A stretch of DNA of 64,000 nt from Acridotheres tristis (Eukaryota; Chordata; Aves; Passeriformes; Sturnidae), in the NCBI GenBank assembly GCA_037013685.1, contig CM072886.1:62364933-62428932 (forward strand). Reading direction: 5' to 3'. This document shows, in pieces, positions 49,626-61,799 of this stretch; position 1 is the stretch's first letter, and every line of letters begins with the position of its first letter. The notes under the pieces were generated by a model that was given only the letters and a program-made list of their open reading frames with translations, did no database searches and was not told the origin of the DNA. The translations under genes and the position numbers were made by a program.

Positions 49626-52561
49626 GCATGTGCCTGGCCACATCAAGACAGCTCCTTCCCAAGGGATTTCATAAATATTTTTTCACCATCAAACCACAGG
49701 ACCGTGAATTAAAAGTGACCTTGATGGACTGGTGGTGCAGCTGCCATGTATTTGATTATAAACTTTCGGGTACTAATGCTGAGGAGTGGTGTTACAACAT
49801 AAGCTGAAAATGAGTTCAAGCATAGCTTTCTTCACAGAATGTCCCTGGCAACCTGGCTGCAAAAAGCATGCAATGCACAAAGATTTTTTTAAAAATAAAC
49901 CTTTAAAAAATAAAGCATTCCTTTTTTTCCTCCTGATCTCTTCATGACATCTCAGTGCCAAGTTCTCCAGAAGGATGTGCTCAGGGATAATACCCTAGAT
50001 TACAATGACTGTAGCTACATCTGGAGTACTTGTGATATCTCAGATATAAAACTTCTTCAGAAAGGACATGGAGAACTTGGAGGAAGCATGGGTAAAGGAA
50101 TGGGCACCCTGTTACATAGCACAGTGGTTCCTGCCCTATAGTGGCAGCCTCTCAGGAATTCCTGAACAGCATGGCAGGGATGGTGAGCACAAAGCTGACC
50201 TTCCAAAATGCATGCAACTTCCCATGACCTAATGAGAGGGAAAATGAAATGGCAGCTCATCCTTTCCTTCAACATGTGCCAGAAGAAATTTTTGTGTCAC
50301 TTACTTCAGGATCAGACTTGCAAGGCCCAGTTCTTACAGCTTTAGAAGAAATAGGTATGGCCAAAAAAAGACCCTGGCAGCTGTCTGTAGGCAGGATTAA
50401 TACCATTGCATTTCATGGGATACCTGGATGGGAGTCTCAAACTCTGCAGAATGGCAAATGCAGCCTGGTTTCATCTCATGCACTTGCACTGCCTGCATCT
50501 CCTATGGTACCTGGAGCTAGGTACACATGGGAACCTTATCCACGTCTTGACATCATGTGTTAAAGAAGCAGGACTAGCTGAACATCTCCCTCTCTTCCAA
50601 GAGCCAAATTTGCCTTCTTTTTCCTTCACAGACTAAGTAGGGAAGCAGGTACCAAACCCATCAGTTTTGCTGATGCCAGCTCAGAGTACACACAGAGGCA
50701 TATTTTGCGTGCTTAAAGAGCTTCACAGCATTGAAAGACTTAGCTCAGAAAATGCAAAAGGTCAGGGCCTGCCTTCCAGAGCCTGACAAACGGATGTATG
50801 CACACACTGAGGAAGGAAGCTCCCTCTCTTGCACAGAGCTGGCTCCATGGCTCTTTCCCATCTTTCTAGAAATCCAGGGCATTTGTATGCAAGTCAGGAG
50901 GAAACCAGCAGACTAGTCAGCATGCAGGGGGACTTGGTGGTCTCACTGAAGATTGTCTTAGATATCATAGCAAAAGGACCTCTTATTTGGGCTCTGACTC
51001 AGACACAGTTTGGATGGTGGGAAAGCCTTTCAGTCCCCATTTGTTATAGCTGACCAGTCTCATTTTAATGCACAAAACAAACTCACTGTGCAAATATGCC
51101 ATGATGGGCAGTTTGTGCCCATGATGCAAGCTATACCCAAACAAGCAGAAGGGTCATAAAATAAGGATTAAAGTTCAACAAGGAAGCTGATAATGAAGAA
51201 GCCTACCCAGACTATGCCCTATTCTAGCCAACATTACGTTATCTTCTAATTTTAGAACAGCTGACAGTTTTTCCCAGACCAGAAGTTGACAAGAGGCTGA
51301 GCAACACCAATGTCGTTAAATCTTTGTTTTCAGGCGCAGTGTTGTCCCCACACTGCAAGAAGTTGCTTCAGCATGTGAAATTTTGCAGGAAGGCAAAGAC
51401 ACACTGACGCTGGATGCCCATACAGGGAGCTGTGTAATATGTTGAAACCATCTGGCATTTTGTAGTTTTGCAGTATCAGTCAGACGCACTGTCTGGAAAC
51501 ACAGGGCTCAAACCCAGAGTCCTTGATTCAGGTCAGATACCTACAGATGCCTGTGGTCGTTTGGCCAGACTGGAAGCTGCAGAATAAAGCACTTAATTAG
51601 GTGGCTGAAGTTTATGACAGATTCTGGGGCAGCTGAGCTAGAAGCCTATTATCACTTAGGAAGTTTCAATAAATGCAATTACTACGGCATGTTTGATATA
51701 ATACACAGTCTTCACAAAATGTTCAAAAATAATGTTTTAAAGACATGTCTTGTTGCTGTTATGCTTTGTACCTTCTGACTAAGGAATAGGCCGGATGATG
51801 TGGATCCCAGTGTGAAGCTTACTGAAAACTACCACTAAAATAAATAGAGCATAGTTATGGAAGAGTATTTTGTATAAAATTGCCTTCTCTGGAGTGTGAA
51901 CAACGCTGCTGAAAGCAGCTCTGGGTTACATCATTCCTGTGATCCAAATTTTTTTAACCAGCTGATGTCACTAGGGAGATTTAAAGTCTTTATAATTACC
52001 ACTCAAGGCCTAGAGGAAGGGGAGAGGAAAGACAATGCAATTACATTTCATATGTTGATTTGAAGAGCAACCTGTAGTGGTATGGTAACTTGTTTCATCT
52101 ATCAGAAAAAGCAAATTAATTCTGTATCCAGTCAGTTTTATGAGTGGTAGCTCAATTTGCTTTCCCAGTTAAACAGGGAAGAAAGTGGCCTTTTGTCACA
52201 AACAATTGCTTCCTGCAATGCTGCAGAATAAGATGTAAAATAGGCAAAGAGCTTTGGATACAGCTTCCAACGTCCTACTAAGAAGTAAAATTTCTTTCTT
52301 TCATCTTCCCTCAGAGAAGGAATTCAGGTTATGCTCTGCACTAAATTAAAGTGTTCTGCTCAGTTATGTACATGTACAGCTTTGAAAACTGTTCCTGCTT
52401 CTAGGTCAAGGGCTCTCCCTGTGGCCGGATGCCAGCTTTATCCCTGGACTCCCATAATCCCTTGAAATAAATCAACTTTCCATTGAAATCCTCTGCCAGT
52501 TCCACTTCAGACTAAAATGTGCTGTCTGTAGCATGATGCTCTTTTATACTTTTGTGGAAAC
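49626..52561. other. Anonymous sequence, no gene seen
   Basis: Several overlapping short open frames, for example 50249-50563 and 50406-50636 plus, have no recognised motif. No CpG cluster or clear repeat is present. Confidence 0.5.
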
Positions 52562-52579
52562 AAAAAAAAAAAAAAAAAA
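52562..52579. repeat. Poly-A run
   Basis: About 18 consecutive A. No retroposed gene body is recognisable upstream of it. Confidence 0.85.
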
Positions 52580-52851
52580 GAAGAGAAACAATGTGGCCAT
52601 TGTGTACTAGAAACAGTTCCACGTAACCCGCATTGTGTATATTAAAGTCTATCTTTGTATGTTGCACTAACCCAAGATTTCAGTGTTTATTATTAGAACT
52701 AAGAAAAATACCTTTGACCAAAAGAATAATTTTACTGACTGAAAAAGATCCCAGCTTGTGTGCGTGTGTATTCCATTACTACTCTGCTCACGCGGACTGA
52801 AGTATGTGGATGCATTATACTACCTCCCTGGGCAGATGAAGCCCTCAAAGA

Positions 52852-52891
52852 TTTTTTTTTTTCTTTCCACTCTTTTTTTTTTTTTTTTTTC
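52852..52891. repeat. Two long T-runs
   Basis: An 11-T run and an 18-T run are separated by ten mixed bases, within a longer pyrimidine-rich stretch that continues to about 52905. This may be the reversed A-tail of an old insertion, but no flanking element is recognisable. Confidence 0.8.
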
Positions 52892-52992
52892 TTTTCCCCT
52901 CTAATATCAATTTTCTTCTCTGTGTGTTATAAATGAACCCGAATACATTCACACGTTACTGTCGAAGATTAAAAGCTGTCACTTCATTTCAG

Positions 52993-53145
52993 GGAACCAG
53001 GCAGCTTTAAACTCAGCTGCAAGAAAGCCCAGATGCTACTACATCTCCAGGGGAAACTCATCTACTCAGAAATGGCAAAACTGCTGAACAATAATAACAA
53101 AATACAGCTTAAAGATGCTGATGCCGTTCTCCTGTCGGTGCTGAG
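52993..53145 (+). other. Candidate unproven exon (153 bp, open frame)
   Basis: An acceptor-like CACTTCATTTCAG precedes 52993 and a donor-like CTGAG|GTCAGT follows 53145. One plus frame stays open from 52973 to the TGA at 53198-53200, across the whole segment. The segment is 153 bases, a multiple of three, so it would be phase-symmetric. The predicted peptide includes KAQMLLHLQGKLIYS and KIQLKDADAVLLSVL, which I do not recognise. The donor has C at +3, which is uncommon, and an open run of 75 codons is expected by chance somewhere in a window this size. Probably not real. Confidence 0.13.
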
Positions 53146-54804
53146 GTCAGTACTTTGGAGAGTGGGTGCCAGTCAGAAACTGCAGCACTCAGAAGACTGA
53201 CATTTCTGAAAAGCTCTGCTTCTCCCCAAATCTCAGTAACTTTAAATGGTCTGCCAGTTAAATCAGAACATTCTGGTGTAAAGCCTCCAATTTTCTGACA
53301 ACCTTTATATTCTCTTGGCTCCTACAAGGCCCTAAAGCTGATCGTGAATAATCCTGAACTGAATGTAAAATAAATACGAAAACCTGTCATGATTTCACAG
53401 TTTTCCAAAGGATATTTCACTAAATAAAAAGAGCTGCATTTTTGGCACACAAATGCTCCATATAAAAATCACAGTTAGTTCTTTAAAATAAAGTTACACA
53501 ATGCAGTGCCAGACTCTGCCCTCCAAAGTTCCCCCTAAGTGCTGAGGAGCAGCTACATCCCCATGAGCTGGCTGGCCCTGAAGATTCTGTGCTCCTTTTC
53601 CTCTGCACAGTGGCTGTGTGGATCAGGGCTGTGACACCAGCCAGAGCCACCCCAGCCCCTGAGGGTCTCTCCAGCATAGGAGCTTAGGGGGAGGTACCCG
53701 GGTTTACTCCTAGGTGGGGCACAGCCCATGGTGTGGCCAGCTAAATCGAGCACTGGCAATTGCTTCCATGCTTGTGGTGCAAATACAGCCTGATCAAATC
53801 GTGACCCAGAGCTCACCCGCCTTCATGCCCTTGAAATACATTGCCTAAGAAAATAACAATTGTTTGCAGAAAGCTCTTCCACTAAGCCTGCATTATTTAG
53901 CTATCCACATCAACTGTGTGCCAAGGCGTGGGCTCTAAGCTGGAGTGTCCACAGCACTACAGCACGGAAATGAGTTTAAATCACTGACAAACTAGAGCTG
54001 ATGTCAGGCTCCACTGACTTCACAGACCTCAAAAACATCTGCAGGTCCAGAACACAGCTACAAGGCCAGACAGAGACACATAGGTCTAGCAAAGTAGGAC
54101 CCAAACACAGCAACCTTGACAATGGACGTGAGGTGCATTTTGAGTGAAGCTGTGACTAGACTAGCAAAAGATCTATATACTACCTTGCAAGAAATTTGGA
54201 AGGCACATCCTGCAAATCCTGGGGTGGTAGCTCACTGTTAAAACCACAAGTTTTGTTTGCACAGTACTGTTTGGAAGGCTGGGAGGGAAGAAATGGAGGC
54301 AAGACAAGGCATTTCAAAAAGGGAAAATCTGTGTTGTCTCTCAAGGTTTCCAGGTTTGTCTGCAGAGTTCTTTCAACGTGCAGGTTTTAAATGTTACACA
54401 CCAGTGTCTCATAATCTCCTCCTGGGACAGGCTACAGGCAATTGCACTGGATATAAAACCACAGTTAAATATACACATAGAGCTTTTAATTTTAGATCAG
54501 ACTTGCTGAAACTACCTGGTTTTCTCCTAGAAGCCCTCAGTAGATGGCTTCTTCACTTAGCTCCGCCACCTTCGGGCCTTCTTTTTAAGTGAGGAGTGCA
54601 GCTGAATCCAAGAATTCAAAGGAAAACTCAGCTGAAACCATTATGTTTCATCTGGTTACATGTCAAAACCTCAAACCTTGTGTACACAGGGCTCAAATTA
54701 TAAACCCATCAGGCCCAACCCCAGAGCTGGACACAGGTTTGCCTGGAGAGCCCGCAAATCCTTTAGAGAAGCTGATACAAGTTTCGAGTTCATAATGACT
54801 TGAA

Positions 54805-54905
54805 AACCCAAAGTGGCCAGGAGACTTTTCCAAGGTCAAACAGTGAGCTAGAGGGGGAACTAAGAAGAGAACCACAGCCCTGGCCACACACTGCTACCAA
54901 CAGAG
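54805..54905 (-). repeat. MIR SINE relic, antisense
   Basis: The plus strand reads GGAGACTTTTCCAAGGTCAA, ACAGTGAGCTAGAGGGGGAA, AGAACCACAGCCCTGG and ACTGCTACCA in sequence. This parallels the reverse complement of the MIR core (CAAGGTCACACAGCGAGCTAG, then AGAACCCAGGTC, then AGTGCTCTAACCA) with moderate divergence. MIRs were active before amniotes diversified, so a copy in a bird is plausible. Confidence 0.6.
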
Positions 54906-54910
54906 GTAGA

Positions 54911-55940
54911 AAGTCACTCTGCTTGAACTTCATACTGCATAGCCTTTGCCAAACCACTCAAAAGAACCACTTTTTTTGCCTGTTAATTGTTTTAATAAGT
55001 CACATGGCAATGAATGACTAAAAACTACATCATCCCTCTAAGGATTCAGCTGTGGAAAAAGCATCCATTTAGCTGCAGGGTAGTTATTACTGCATAGCTT
55101 TGATTTTGCTACACAATGCACACCCTGTTTATGGAAATGCTTACATGCTGCTCCAAGTGAAATCATCATCACTTACAGGTATACTCTGAAGCTAAAGGAA
55201 TTACCTCAGATCCACTCATCTATACCCCAAATGGAGCCCTGTCCACTTACTGAATTCCACAATGCTCTCAGATGTCAGTTAATGTCCTTTTGGACATTTT
55301 TGAACGCCATCCAAATCTCTGCATCTATTACATGAAAATAGAACTCCAAGGTGAGAAAAAGCAATTGCAATTAGAATACCTTTCCCTCCTGCTGGCTTCA
55401 CCATGGCACAAGTCTCACTGAGGAGCACTGGGATAATTTCAAGTTCACAGCACAGCATAACGTAGTAATCCCTTTCGAATCTACACCATCACACAGTGGT
55501 CACTTACTTGCTCCTTCACATGCATTCTACCAAAACTTTAAGACTTCTGGCAATACAGCAAGCAACTGCTTCAGGATGAAGGCTTAATGCTGAAATACCA
55601 TCAGGGCTGAGGATTGCTACATATTGCTTTCTAATAGTCCCTGCTGTTTGACACCTGGAGTGGCATTAAGGAGTTCTGGAACTGTATCCAGAGTTCTCTA
55701 CCAATAATTGAAAGTGCTTCTACAATGTGGGAAAAAGAGAAGGGATATCAGGGTTCAAGGTTCAAGTCTGTTTAAGGTCTTGGAAACATTTTTGAGGAGT
55801 GAGGAGTCAGCATTTGTAAAGTAAGGTAAGACTTACATACACAAGTGAAAGCACGAGATTGCAATACATACCTTTTCCAGTTCAGGTTAATTAGGAGTTT
55901 ACTGTACTCCCAGCTAGTTTTGCTTGCAGGCAAATGTTTT
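54911..55940. other. Anonymous sequence, no gene seen
   Basis: AT-rich single-copy-looking DNA between the MIR relic and the L2-like fossil. I see no gene, CpG cluster or clear repeat. Confidence 0.5.
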
Positions 55941-55943
55941 TTG

Positions 55944-56330
55944 AGCTCAGCAGCCAGGACTGTATCTAGGGCTAAGCTTTCCCACCATATCATTCCAATA
56001 ATAAAAGAATTTTTCTGGCTTCCTGTTAAACCATACACTGATTACAAAATTCTTTTGCTTATTTAAGGCCAGATTCAATAAAAATCCTGTCCAGCTTCTG
56101 CATCATGGAAGGCCACAAAAGCCCTGAAATATTTTGGTTTTGAAGCCTGTGTGGGCTTCCATGGTTTGGATGCTGGGTAACTGTTCCAGTGAATGTGGTC
56201 CTCATAAAGCTTTTCAAGGTCTTGCTCCATATGGACCTAGTGATTTCTCTTTATTCTCTCCAGTGTGGATTACAATCTACTTCAGAGAATCTCTGATTTA
56301 TGCCTCTAGCTACAAGCTAAATCCTAGAGG
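55944..56330 (+). pseudogene. L2/Rex1-like LINE reverse-transcriptase fossil
   Basis: One plus frame (55944-56063) encodes SSAARTVSRAKL, then HIIPIIKEFFWLPVKP, then DYKILLL before a stop. This follows the conserved C-terminal reverse-transcriptase block of L2/Rex1-type LINEs: an N/S-AAR stretch, HITPIL, the HWLPV signature and YKILLL. After about 140 bases of unrelated sequence the next family block appears from 56206, KAFQGLAPYGPSDF, matching KALHGLAPSYLSDL. The order and spacing of motifs make chance unlikely. The element is broken by the stop and the insertion and is 5'-truncated. It is an ancient relic, not an active gene. The subfamily cannot be resolved by eye. Confidence 0.75.
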
Positions 56331-58140
56331 AATAGGTCCTTTTCATATCAGGTCACATCCTCTGCAGAACACTGACAGAGAAATTGGAGTTTCTGAAAAG
56401 CAAGTACCACTTACAAAAATCTGGTATGTTTTGCATGCTTTATATGAATATAAGTGAATGGTAAAATCTAAAAGAAAATTCTATAAACTACTCATTATCT
56501 ATCTATATTCATATGACTAAGCTACACGTGGAATGTAGCTTTTATCCTCCATAAAAAATGTACAGATGTTCTATAGAAAACTGTATGAACAAACTTTAAC
56601 CTCACGACTGCTATTATTTTGTAATAAAGGCTTACAGCATAATGTGAGCTTTTTTTAGAATGTAAGTTCCATGTGAGTAGCGTGTTGTTAATTTAATATT
56701 AATGCAATGCACCAGGAAGAAGTCTGCACAGAATCTCAAAGACAGAGAATCACAGTGCTGCAGACAGAAGATTTGCGTTGTGGATTTTATTTGTTTCAGC
56801 ACTCGGAACAAAATTCATTGACCAGGATTCCCATTGCCACAGGGCAGTGGATTCATCTATAGATGTTTTCACATGCCTTGGCATGAGAATTTTGCTGCAG
56901 CATTCCCGCTACTGTTCCTGAGAATCATGTGGTTAAGTCACCTTGTGCTGCACAGAAAATTTACCTCTCTCTGTCAAGTGCATATGAATGAGCTTCTTTT
57001 TTGGGAACAGCAAAAGGAAAAAAGAATCCACTGAATAAACTTTTGAATTTCTTTTGCTGAACCATCCTTCAGGTAGCAGGTGCAAAGGCTTTCACTAAAC
57101 TTTCAGATTGCAAATGCAGTGCCTGCTTTGCTTGCAACACAGATGAATTAAAGCAGAGGAACAGAACAGAAATCTAGTTTCACCCATAGTTTTCCTTTCC
57201 CAGTGCCGGAGCCCTCTCCTTTGCAGTGTCTGCCATTCAGATTACATATCCTGTATTCCTCTGAGGAGTCAGTTCACTGTCTCATCTCCAAATGCACTAG
57301 TGAAGTAATTTATGACTCCCATTATTATAATCGCTTAGCAGCTCCCAAGCATGTAAAAATAGCAACAATAATTTCTCCCACTTTTCCTTCCTTAGCACCC
57401 CATAGGAGAAAGAGCTTGATTAAATCTGTAGGGGTTACACTTGCACTTGTGTGTTTCTATAACTTACTGAGGTAGTTTGACATTTTCAGAAAGTGATGAT
57501 GTCTACAGACATCTTATTCATTGCAGAAATTCTTCAGTCTAGATAAAACTTCTGGGAAAGTCCTGTGTCCAGAAGCTTCCTTCTTTTGCTTGACAGTTTC
57601 ATTGCTTCTGTGAAATGCACTCGTGTGCTATCATGATCATAAAGGATGGCCCAAACTCAGAAACAAAGAAGGCCATTTCCTGGAAGCCTTCCAGGATCAA
57701 ATTTGGAAACCTACCCAGGGCTCCATGCAATGAAGCAGAACTTCCATGCATAGCAGGGAGGGAAAAAACGGGGAGATGTTTATGAACAGACCCATGGCAA
57801 TGTGTGCATGGTAAACTCTCAGTCTGCTCCCATTTGTTCCAGTTTTCCAAGCATGTGATTGCAAACGCAGTTATTTTATGTGGACTATCACAGCTGCATT
57901 GCACCCATTAGAGCAAAGACAACAGTCTGGTCCTTGTGAAATGGAGATGAAGTTTTCCTATTTCTACGCATATTCTGTAATCAAATATTAAAGCCCAAAA
58001 GTTCACGGAGGTGCAACAAATGTCAAACAAAGGCTCTCAGCACCTGGAGTAGTTACAAAAGGAAGAATTTCAAAGCACTTCTCTGCTTCTACAGTCATCA
58101 TCTAGGTCTAAACTGCTAGGAAAAAAGTATCCTGTTTTTT
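56331..58140. other. Anonymous sequence, no gene seen
   Basis: AT-rich DNA with a small TATC-rich patch at 56495-56507. Open frames (57203-57475 plus, 57599-57904 minus) have no recognised domain. Confidence 0.5.
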
Positions 58141-58480
58141 CTAAAGGCATAATTTTAAATCCATTTTGGTTAAACCAGTGCAGAAGACATGGGCATTCTC
58201 ATATTTCAGTGCAAAACCATGTCTGGTTTGGTTTAAGCTTAAATCTTTTAGGAATTTATTTTGTATTTTCAAATAAGATGGTGTTTAGCTAGCACGGTCA
58301 ATTTGATTTACATGAGATTTTAAAACAACACTGATACAGCTGTTTAACACAACTGATATCTTTGACTTGTCTGGTTTGCTTCTGGCCACTTGTTCTACAG
58401 TGCAATGTCAGCTTCAGGTAGCTACTGAGATAATTAGGGAAAAGCAGTAATTATGCTTGCAATAATGAATATGAAAACTT
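58141..58480. other. AT-rich single-copy stretch of enhancer-like texture
   Basis: This segment is free of recognisable repeats, AT-rich, and contains homeodomain-like cores (GATAATTAGG near 58428, CAGTAATTATG near 58446) and several TTTGAC/TTTGCT motifs. The texture resembles conserved non-coding DNA, but nothing in the single sequence proves it. Confidence 0.2.
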
Positions 58481-60780
58481 AGATAACATCTACAGAAAAG
58501 CAGTGATCTCTTCAGCTCTCCAATGGTTTCACATGCGTATGGAAAAAGCCTTGTCAGCTTCCAGAGATGAGGAGTTTGGAAACAGGAAAACAACTGCTCC
58601 TTGTGAGTCCTCTGGCTCCACCTTAGGAGAAGGAAAAGAATGCTTTCAAGGAGCTTCCTCTGATATGCACAGTTCCTCCATACATGTTAGCAGCATTTGA
58701 TGATCTACAGTATGACATATCAAGAATGATCCAACAAAAAATTATGCATCACCATTTTTCACTGGCAAAAGTTAAAAGGACAGTAACAGTACCTTGTGCT
58801 ATCCTGAAACTTCAGTAATGGGGATCAAGTTACTGGCTGCCTCACAGCTGATGTTAGAGATTATTTTTTGTCAACTTGACTAGCAGAGGACAGCTAAAGT
58901 TTGGGAGGTAGCTGTAGGATCTCACTCCTTGAAAGACCAATCCATGAATGAAGCTTACAGACCACACATTAGCTGGAACATTAGATGGAAGATTCAAGTT
59001 AAAGGGAGATATCACAACCTCTATTCACTGAAACCCCAAATACACCATTTCCTAATTTAGCTTGAGTGCCTGGGATGTTTCAGCAGAGGCCGTGAAACAA
59101 AACACCTCGTACAAAAGGTGTGACAAGGTATGTACTCAGCTGTCAGTGTCAGCTGAGGTACATAAAGCAATATTAAGCTCCTTCTGCAACGTCAGATGAG
59201 TAGGGATCTGGCAGTGGCAAGGTACATTGCAGTACTTTGCGTCCGTGTCTGTGTCAGGCAATATTTCTAGCACTGGTACTCACTCACTGTCTTGCAAGTC
59301 TTCTGCTCAAGCCTTCTCTCATTTCTGGGAGGAATTGGGAGGAGACAGAAGAGCAGGAGCTGAAAGATGAGCATGCCTGACAGTAGCTGTATTTCTGTCT
59401 CTCTGGTCTGTTCTGCTACTCCAAAACAGTTTTTAAAACCATAGGCAACACAAAAGAAATATTGAGTTGGCCTGCTTTGTACCACTCCAATCACATGCTT
59501 TTTACAATCTGCTCCTTCAACAGAATAGCTGATTGCTTAAAGAGCAAAGTATGACGAGCTGATGCATTAGATATTTCCACCAGACTAATGACACTTATCA
59601 GGTGGGAAGGATTTTCTTCCTCTCTGCATCAGTGACCATTTCTTCCTTTGAAATTAATTGGAAAAACATTCTGAGGAGAAGTATTTTATGCTCCTATCTG
59701 CTGCAACCCATGCCCGCTTTGGGGTAGGCTGAAAATGCTCCTCCTTTTCCTGTTACAGGGACCAAAACTGAACCCCTGCTTTGGCTGCAGTTTCCCCTGC
59801 TTGCCATCACACCTTGCACAGTCACACCAAATGACGAAAGGGACAAGGACGCTGCACATTTCAGAGTCCCATCCCCACTTTTTAAGTGAGGAACACTGCC
59901 ACATCCACCAGAAAGCTCAACATATGCTATTAAAAGAAAACAACCATCACTAAAAACAACCCAGTGCCTTCTATGCTACAAACTCATGGGCAAACTATTA
60001 ACCTATTAAAATTTTTCATTAAATAATTGCTCCCAGCTGAGGCTTGTGAAAGGCCCTGCCAGGCCAAAATGTCAGCTCATTTACGGGATTTATTATTACA
60101 ACTGTCAGGCCAGAAGGGTTTGCTGCAGCAGATCCATCAGGCATGCTCGGACAGGAGCTCTTACCTTTGGGCCAGTTGCTTCAAAAACAGAACCGACAAA
60201 TGTCAGATGTTAAGTTCTCATTTCAGGTCCTGCCTCTTCCCTTTCAATCATCACGGATCAATGGATCAGTTGAGCTGTTTAGCAACTGGCAAAGACCACT
60301 TCATGTAGGGTAAGCATCAGTGGTTGTTCAGCTTTTAGAGCTGATAGAGGTCTTTGTCTCAGCTTTCTATATTTTTCAAGTACTAAAGCATGGCTTCAAG
60401 GGCTTGTGACTCAATTGGCAGGGGAGGGGCAAGCTGGAGGATGAGGTGTACTTTCCTCAAGGTGGTGGCTGCTCACCATAGCCATGTGCTTCGGGAGAGG
60501 TGGCTGAGGGCATCTGTAAGCTGCAGGTCTGTGTTCAGGAGTCACAGACTGATCCTGGTGCAAAGAGAGGATTGCACTTGGGTTTCATAATGGAGTTCAT
60601 GTAAGTCAGTGAAAATTGAACTGCAGCCAAGGTGGAGAGCCATGTAGAACAGATGTCTTTAAAGAGGATAAAACAAACAAACAAAAAAATACTCAGTCTT
60701 AGTTAGAACTCTTGGCCCACTGTTAAATCTGTAAAAAGCCCCAAAGTGCTCTATTGTGGCTGTCCCAAACGCTTAAATTC
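58481..60780. other. Anonymous sequence, possible CR1 scrap
   Basis: No gene is seen. Around 59755-59800 the phrase CAGGGACCAAAACTGAACCC followed by GGCTGCAGT resembles the antisense CR1 phrase GGGGCCCAAAACTGAACACAG. It may be a heavily diverged CR1 fragment, but the match is short. Confidence 0.4.
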
Positions 60781-61080
60781 CACATGTATAAAGTAAAACA
60801 CATTTGCATTGCTAATTTATTAAAGAACTTCTTGACCCTAAGTCAAATACTAGCACAAGTCTTCTGCATGGAAAAGCTCTGATAAACGTGCTCTTTAACT
60901 CTCTCTGCGAACGAACGTTCAGTAATGCTCCTTTTAAAAGTACATATGCTTCTTCTCGTGTCTGACGCTAATTATCTTATCAGATAACAGGCAGCCCTGT
61001 GCTGAGTAGGCATGTAATATATTAGCCTTGGGGAGGGGATTAAAAAAAAAAAAAAAGCCTTATCTTTCAAGTAGATTTGA
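60781..61080. promoter_or_regulatory. Candidate enhancer with a triple GATA cluster
   Basis: TTATCTTATCAGATAA (60972-60987) packs three GATA motifs into 16 bases, two on the minus strand and one on the plus, and a fourth (TTATCT) follows near 61063. The preceding sequence is AT-rich but keeps CpGs (GCGAACGAACGTTCAG near 60906-60921, TTCTCGTGTCTGACGC near 60953-60968), unlike most of the window. It lies about 0.9 kb upstream of the minus-strand TATA-type promoter in coordinates, but downstream in the direction of transcription, inside that transcript's first intron. The role is inferred from motifs only. Confidence 0.35.
61039..61053. repeat. Poly-A run
   Basis: About 15 consecutive A next to the GATA cluster. 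A second A-run of about 17 lies near 61154-61171. Both are simple homopolymers. Confidence 0.8.
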
Positions 61081-61405
61081 AACTGTATATGATCTTTCTG
61101 AGTCTGTGGAAACTTTCCTCTGCAGCACAGATCTTATGTAAGGAAGACAATGAAGAAAAAAAAAAAAAAAACCCAGACCTGTACAGCTTTCAGACTGCAA
61201 TTCTCCAGGCTGTTCCTTTCTGTGGAATTTTCTCCTCTATCAGTATTTTGGAATGGCATGCAGGTTAAACTGTTCATCTGGCAGGGAAAACAGCTTTGGT
61301 AATTTTAAGTTTACATTACACTATAAACAATCGGATTAGAGTAAACAGATGAACTGTATAAATAAAATGTCACTGCTTAGCTCTCCTTTGTGACTTGTAT
61401 TCTGA

Positions 61406-61444
61406 TACTACTACTACTTTTACTACAACTACTACTACTACTGC
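61406..61444. repeat. ACT trinucleotide microsatellite
   Basis: About twelve imperfect ACT units with two interruptions, probably length-variable. It is just beyond the donor of the distal first exon in minus-strand direction. Confidence 0.85.
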
Positions 61445-61530
61445 TAGGCTTCAGCTGACAGCTCAGCCTGAAACCCTTTATTCATCTTTATTACTACTTC
61501 AGCTGTTTTGAGAGCAAAAAGGCATGGAGG

Positions 61531-61538
61531 ACTTACTG
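61531..61538 (-). promoter_or_regulatory. Candidate 5' splice site of distal first exon, minus strand
   Basis: On the minus strand the sequence is CTGGCCA|GTAAGTCC. The exon would end at 61537 and the intron begin at 61536. Together with the TATA box at 61961-61970 this defines a possible first exon of about 400 bases. The first ATG within it opens a short frame (61783-61592 minus) that terminates inside the exon, so it would be a 5' leader with an upstream open reading frame. Confidence 0.4.
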
Positions 61539-61745
61539 GCCAGAGGCTCTCTAAACCTAGCAGGCCTGCCTGGGAAATCAATATGCCGCACTCAAGAGCA
61601 CAAAGATGGATTGTGAAGCCGAGGCTGGCAAAGGAACGCGGGCTGCATCTGGAAGGACACGGAGACAGCCAGCTCTGCTCCGCCAGAAGCCTCCCAGACC
61701 GCGCATGTTTGCGCACCAACCTCGTGGCACCCTTCCAAGACAATT

Positions 61746-61763
61746 TGTGAACCTTGGTTCACA
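61746..61763. promoter_or_regulatory. Inverted repeat TGTGAACC-TT-GGTTCACA
   Basis: Two perfect 8-bp arms around a TT spacer. The arms hold GGTTCA and AACC..GGTT patterns reminiscent of nuclear-receptor half-sites or Grainyhead-type sites. It is within the proposed distal first exon, about 175-190 bases from the likely start. A further AGGTCA half-site lies at 61777-61782. Binding is not shown. Confidence 0.4.
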
Positions 61764-61799
61764 CCATTTTCAAAGTAGGTCATACGCAGTAATCTCAGC

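Noticed and set aside
50249..50563. Plus-strand frame of 104 codons considered as a retroviral or cellular exon
   Set aside because: No protease, polymerase or envelope motif, no LTR-like ends nearby and no splice signals in the right frame.
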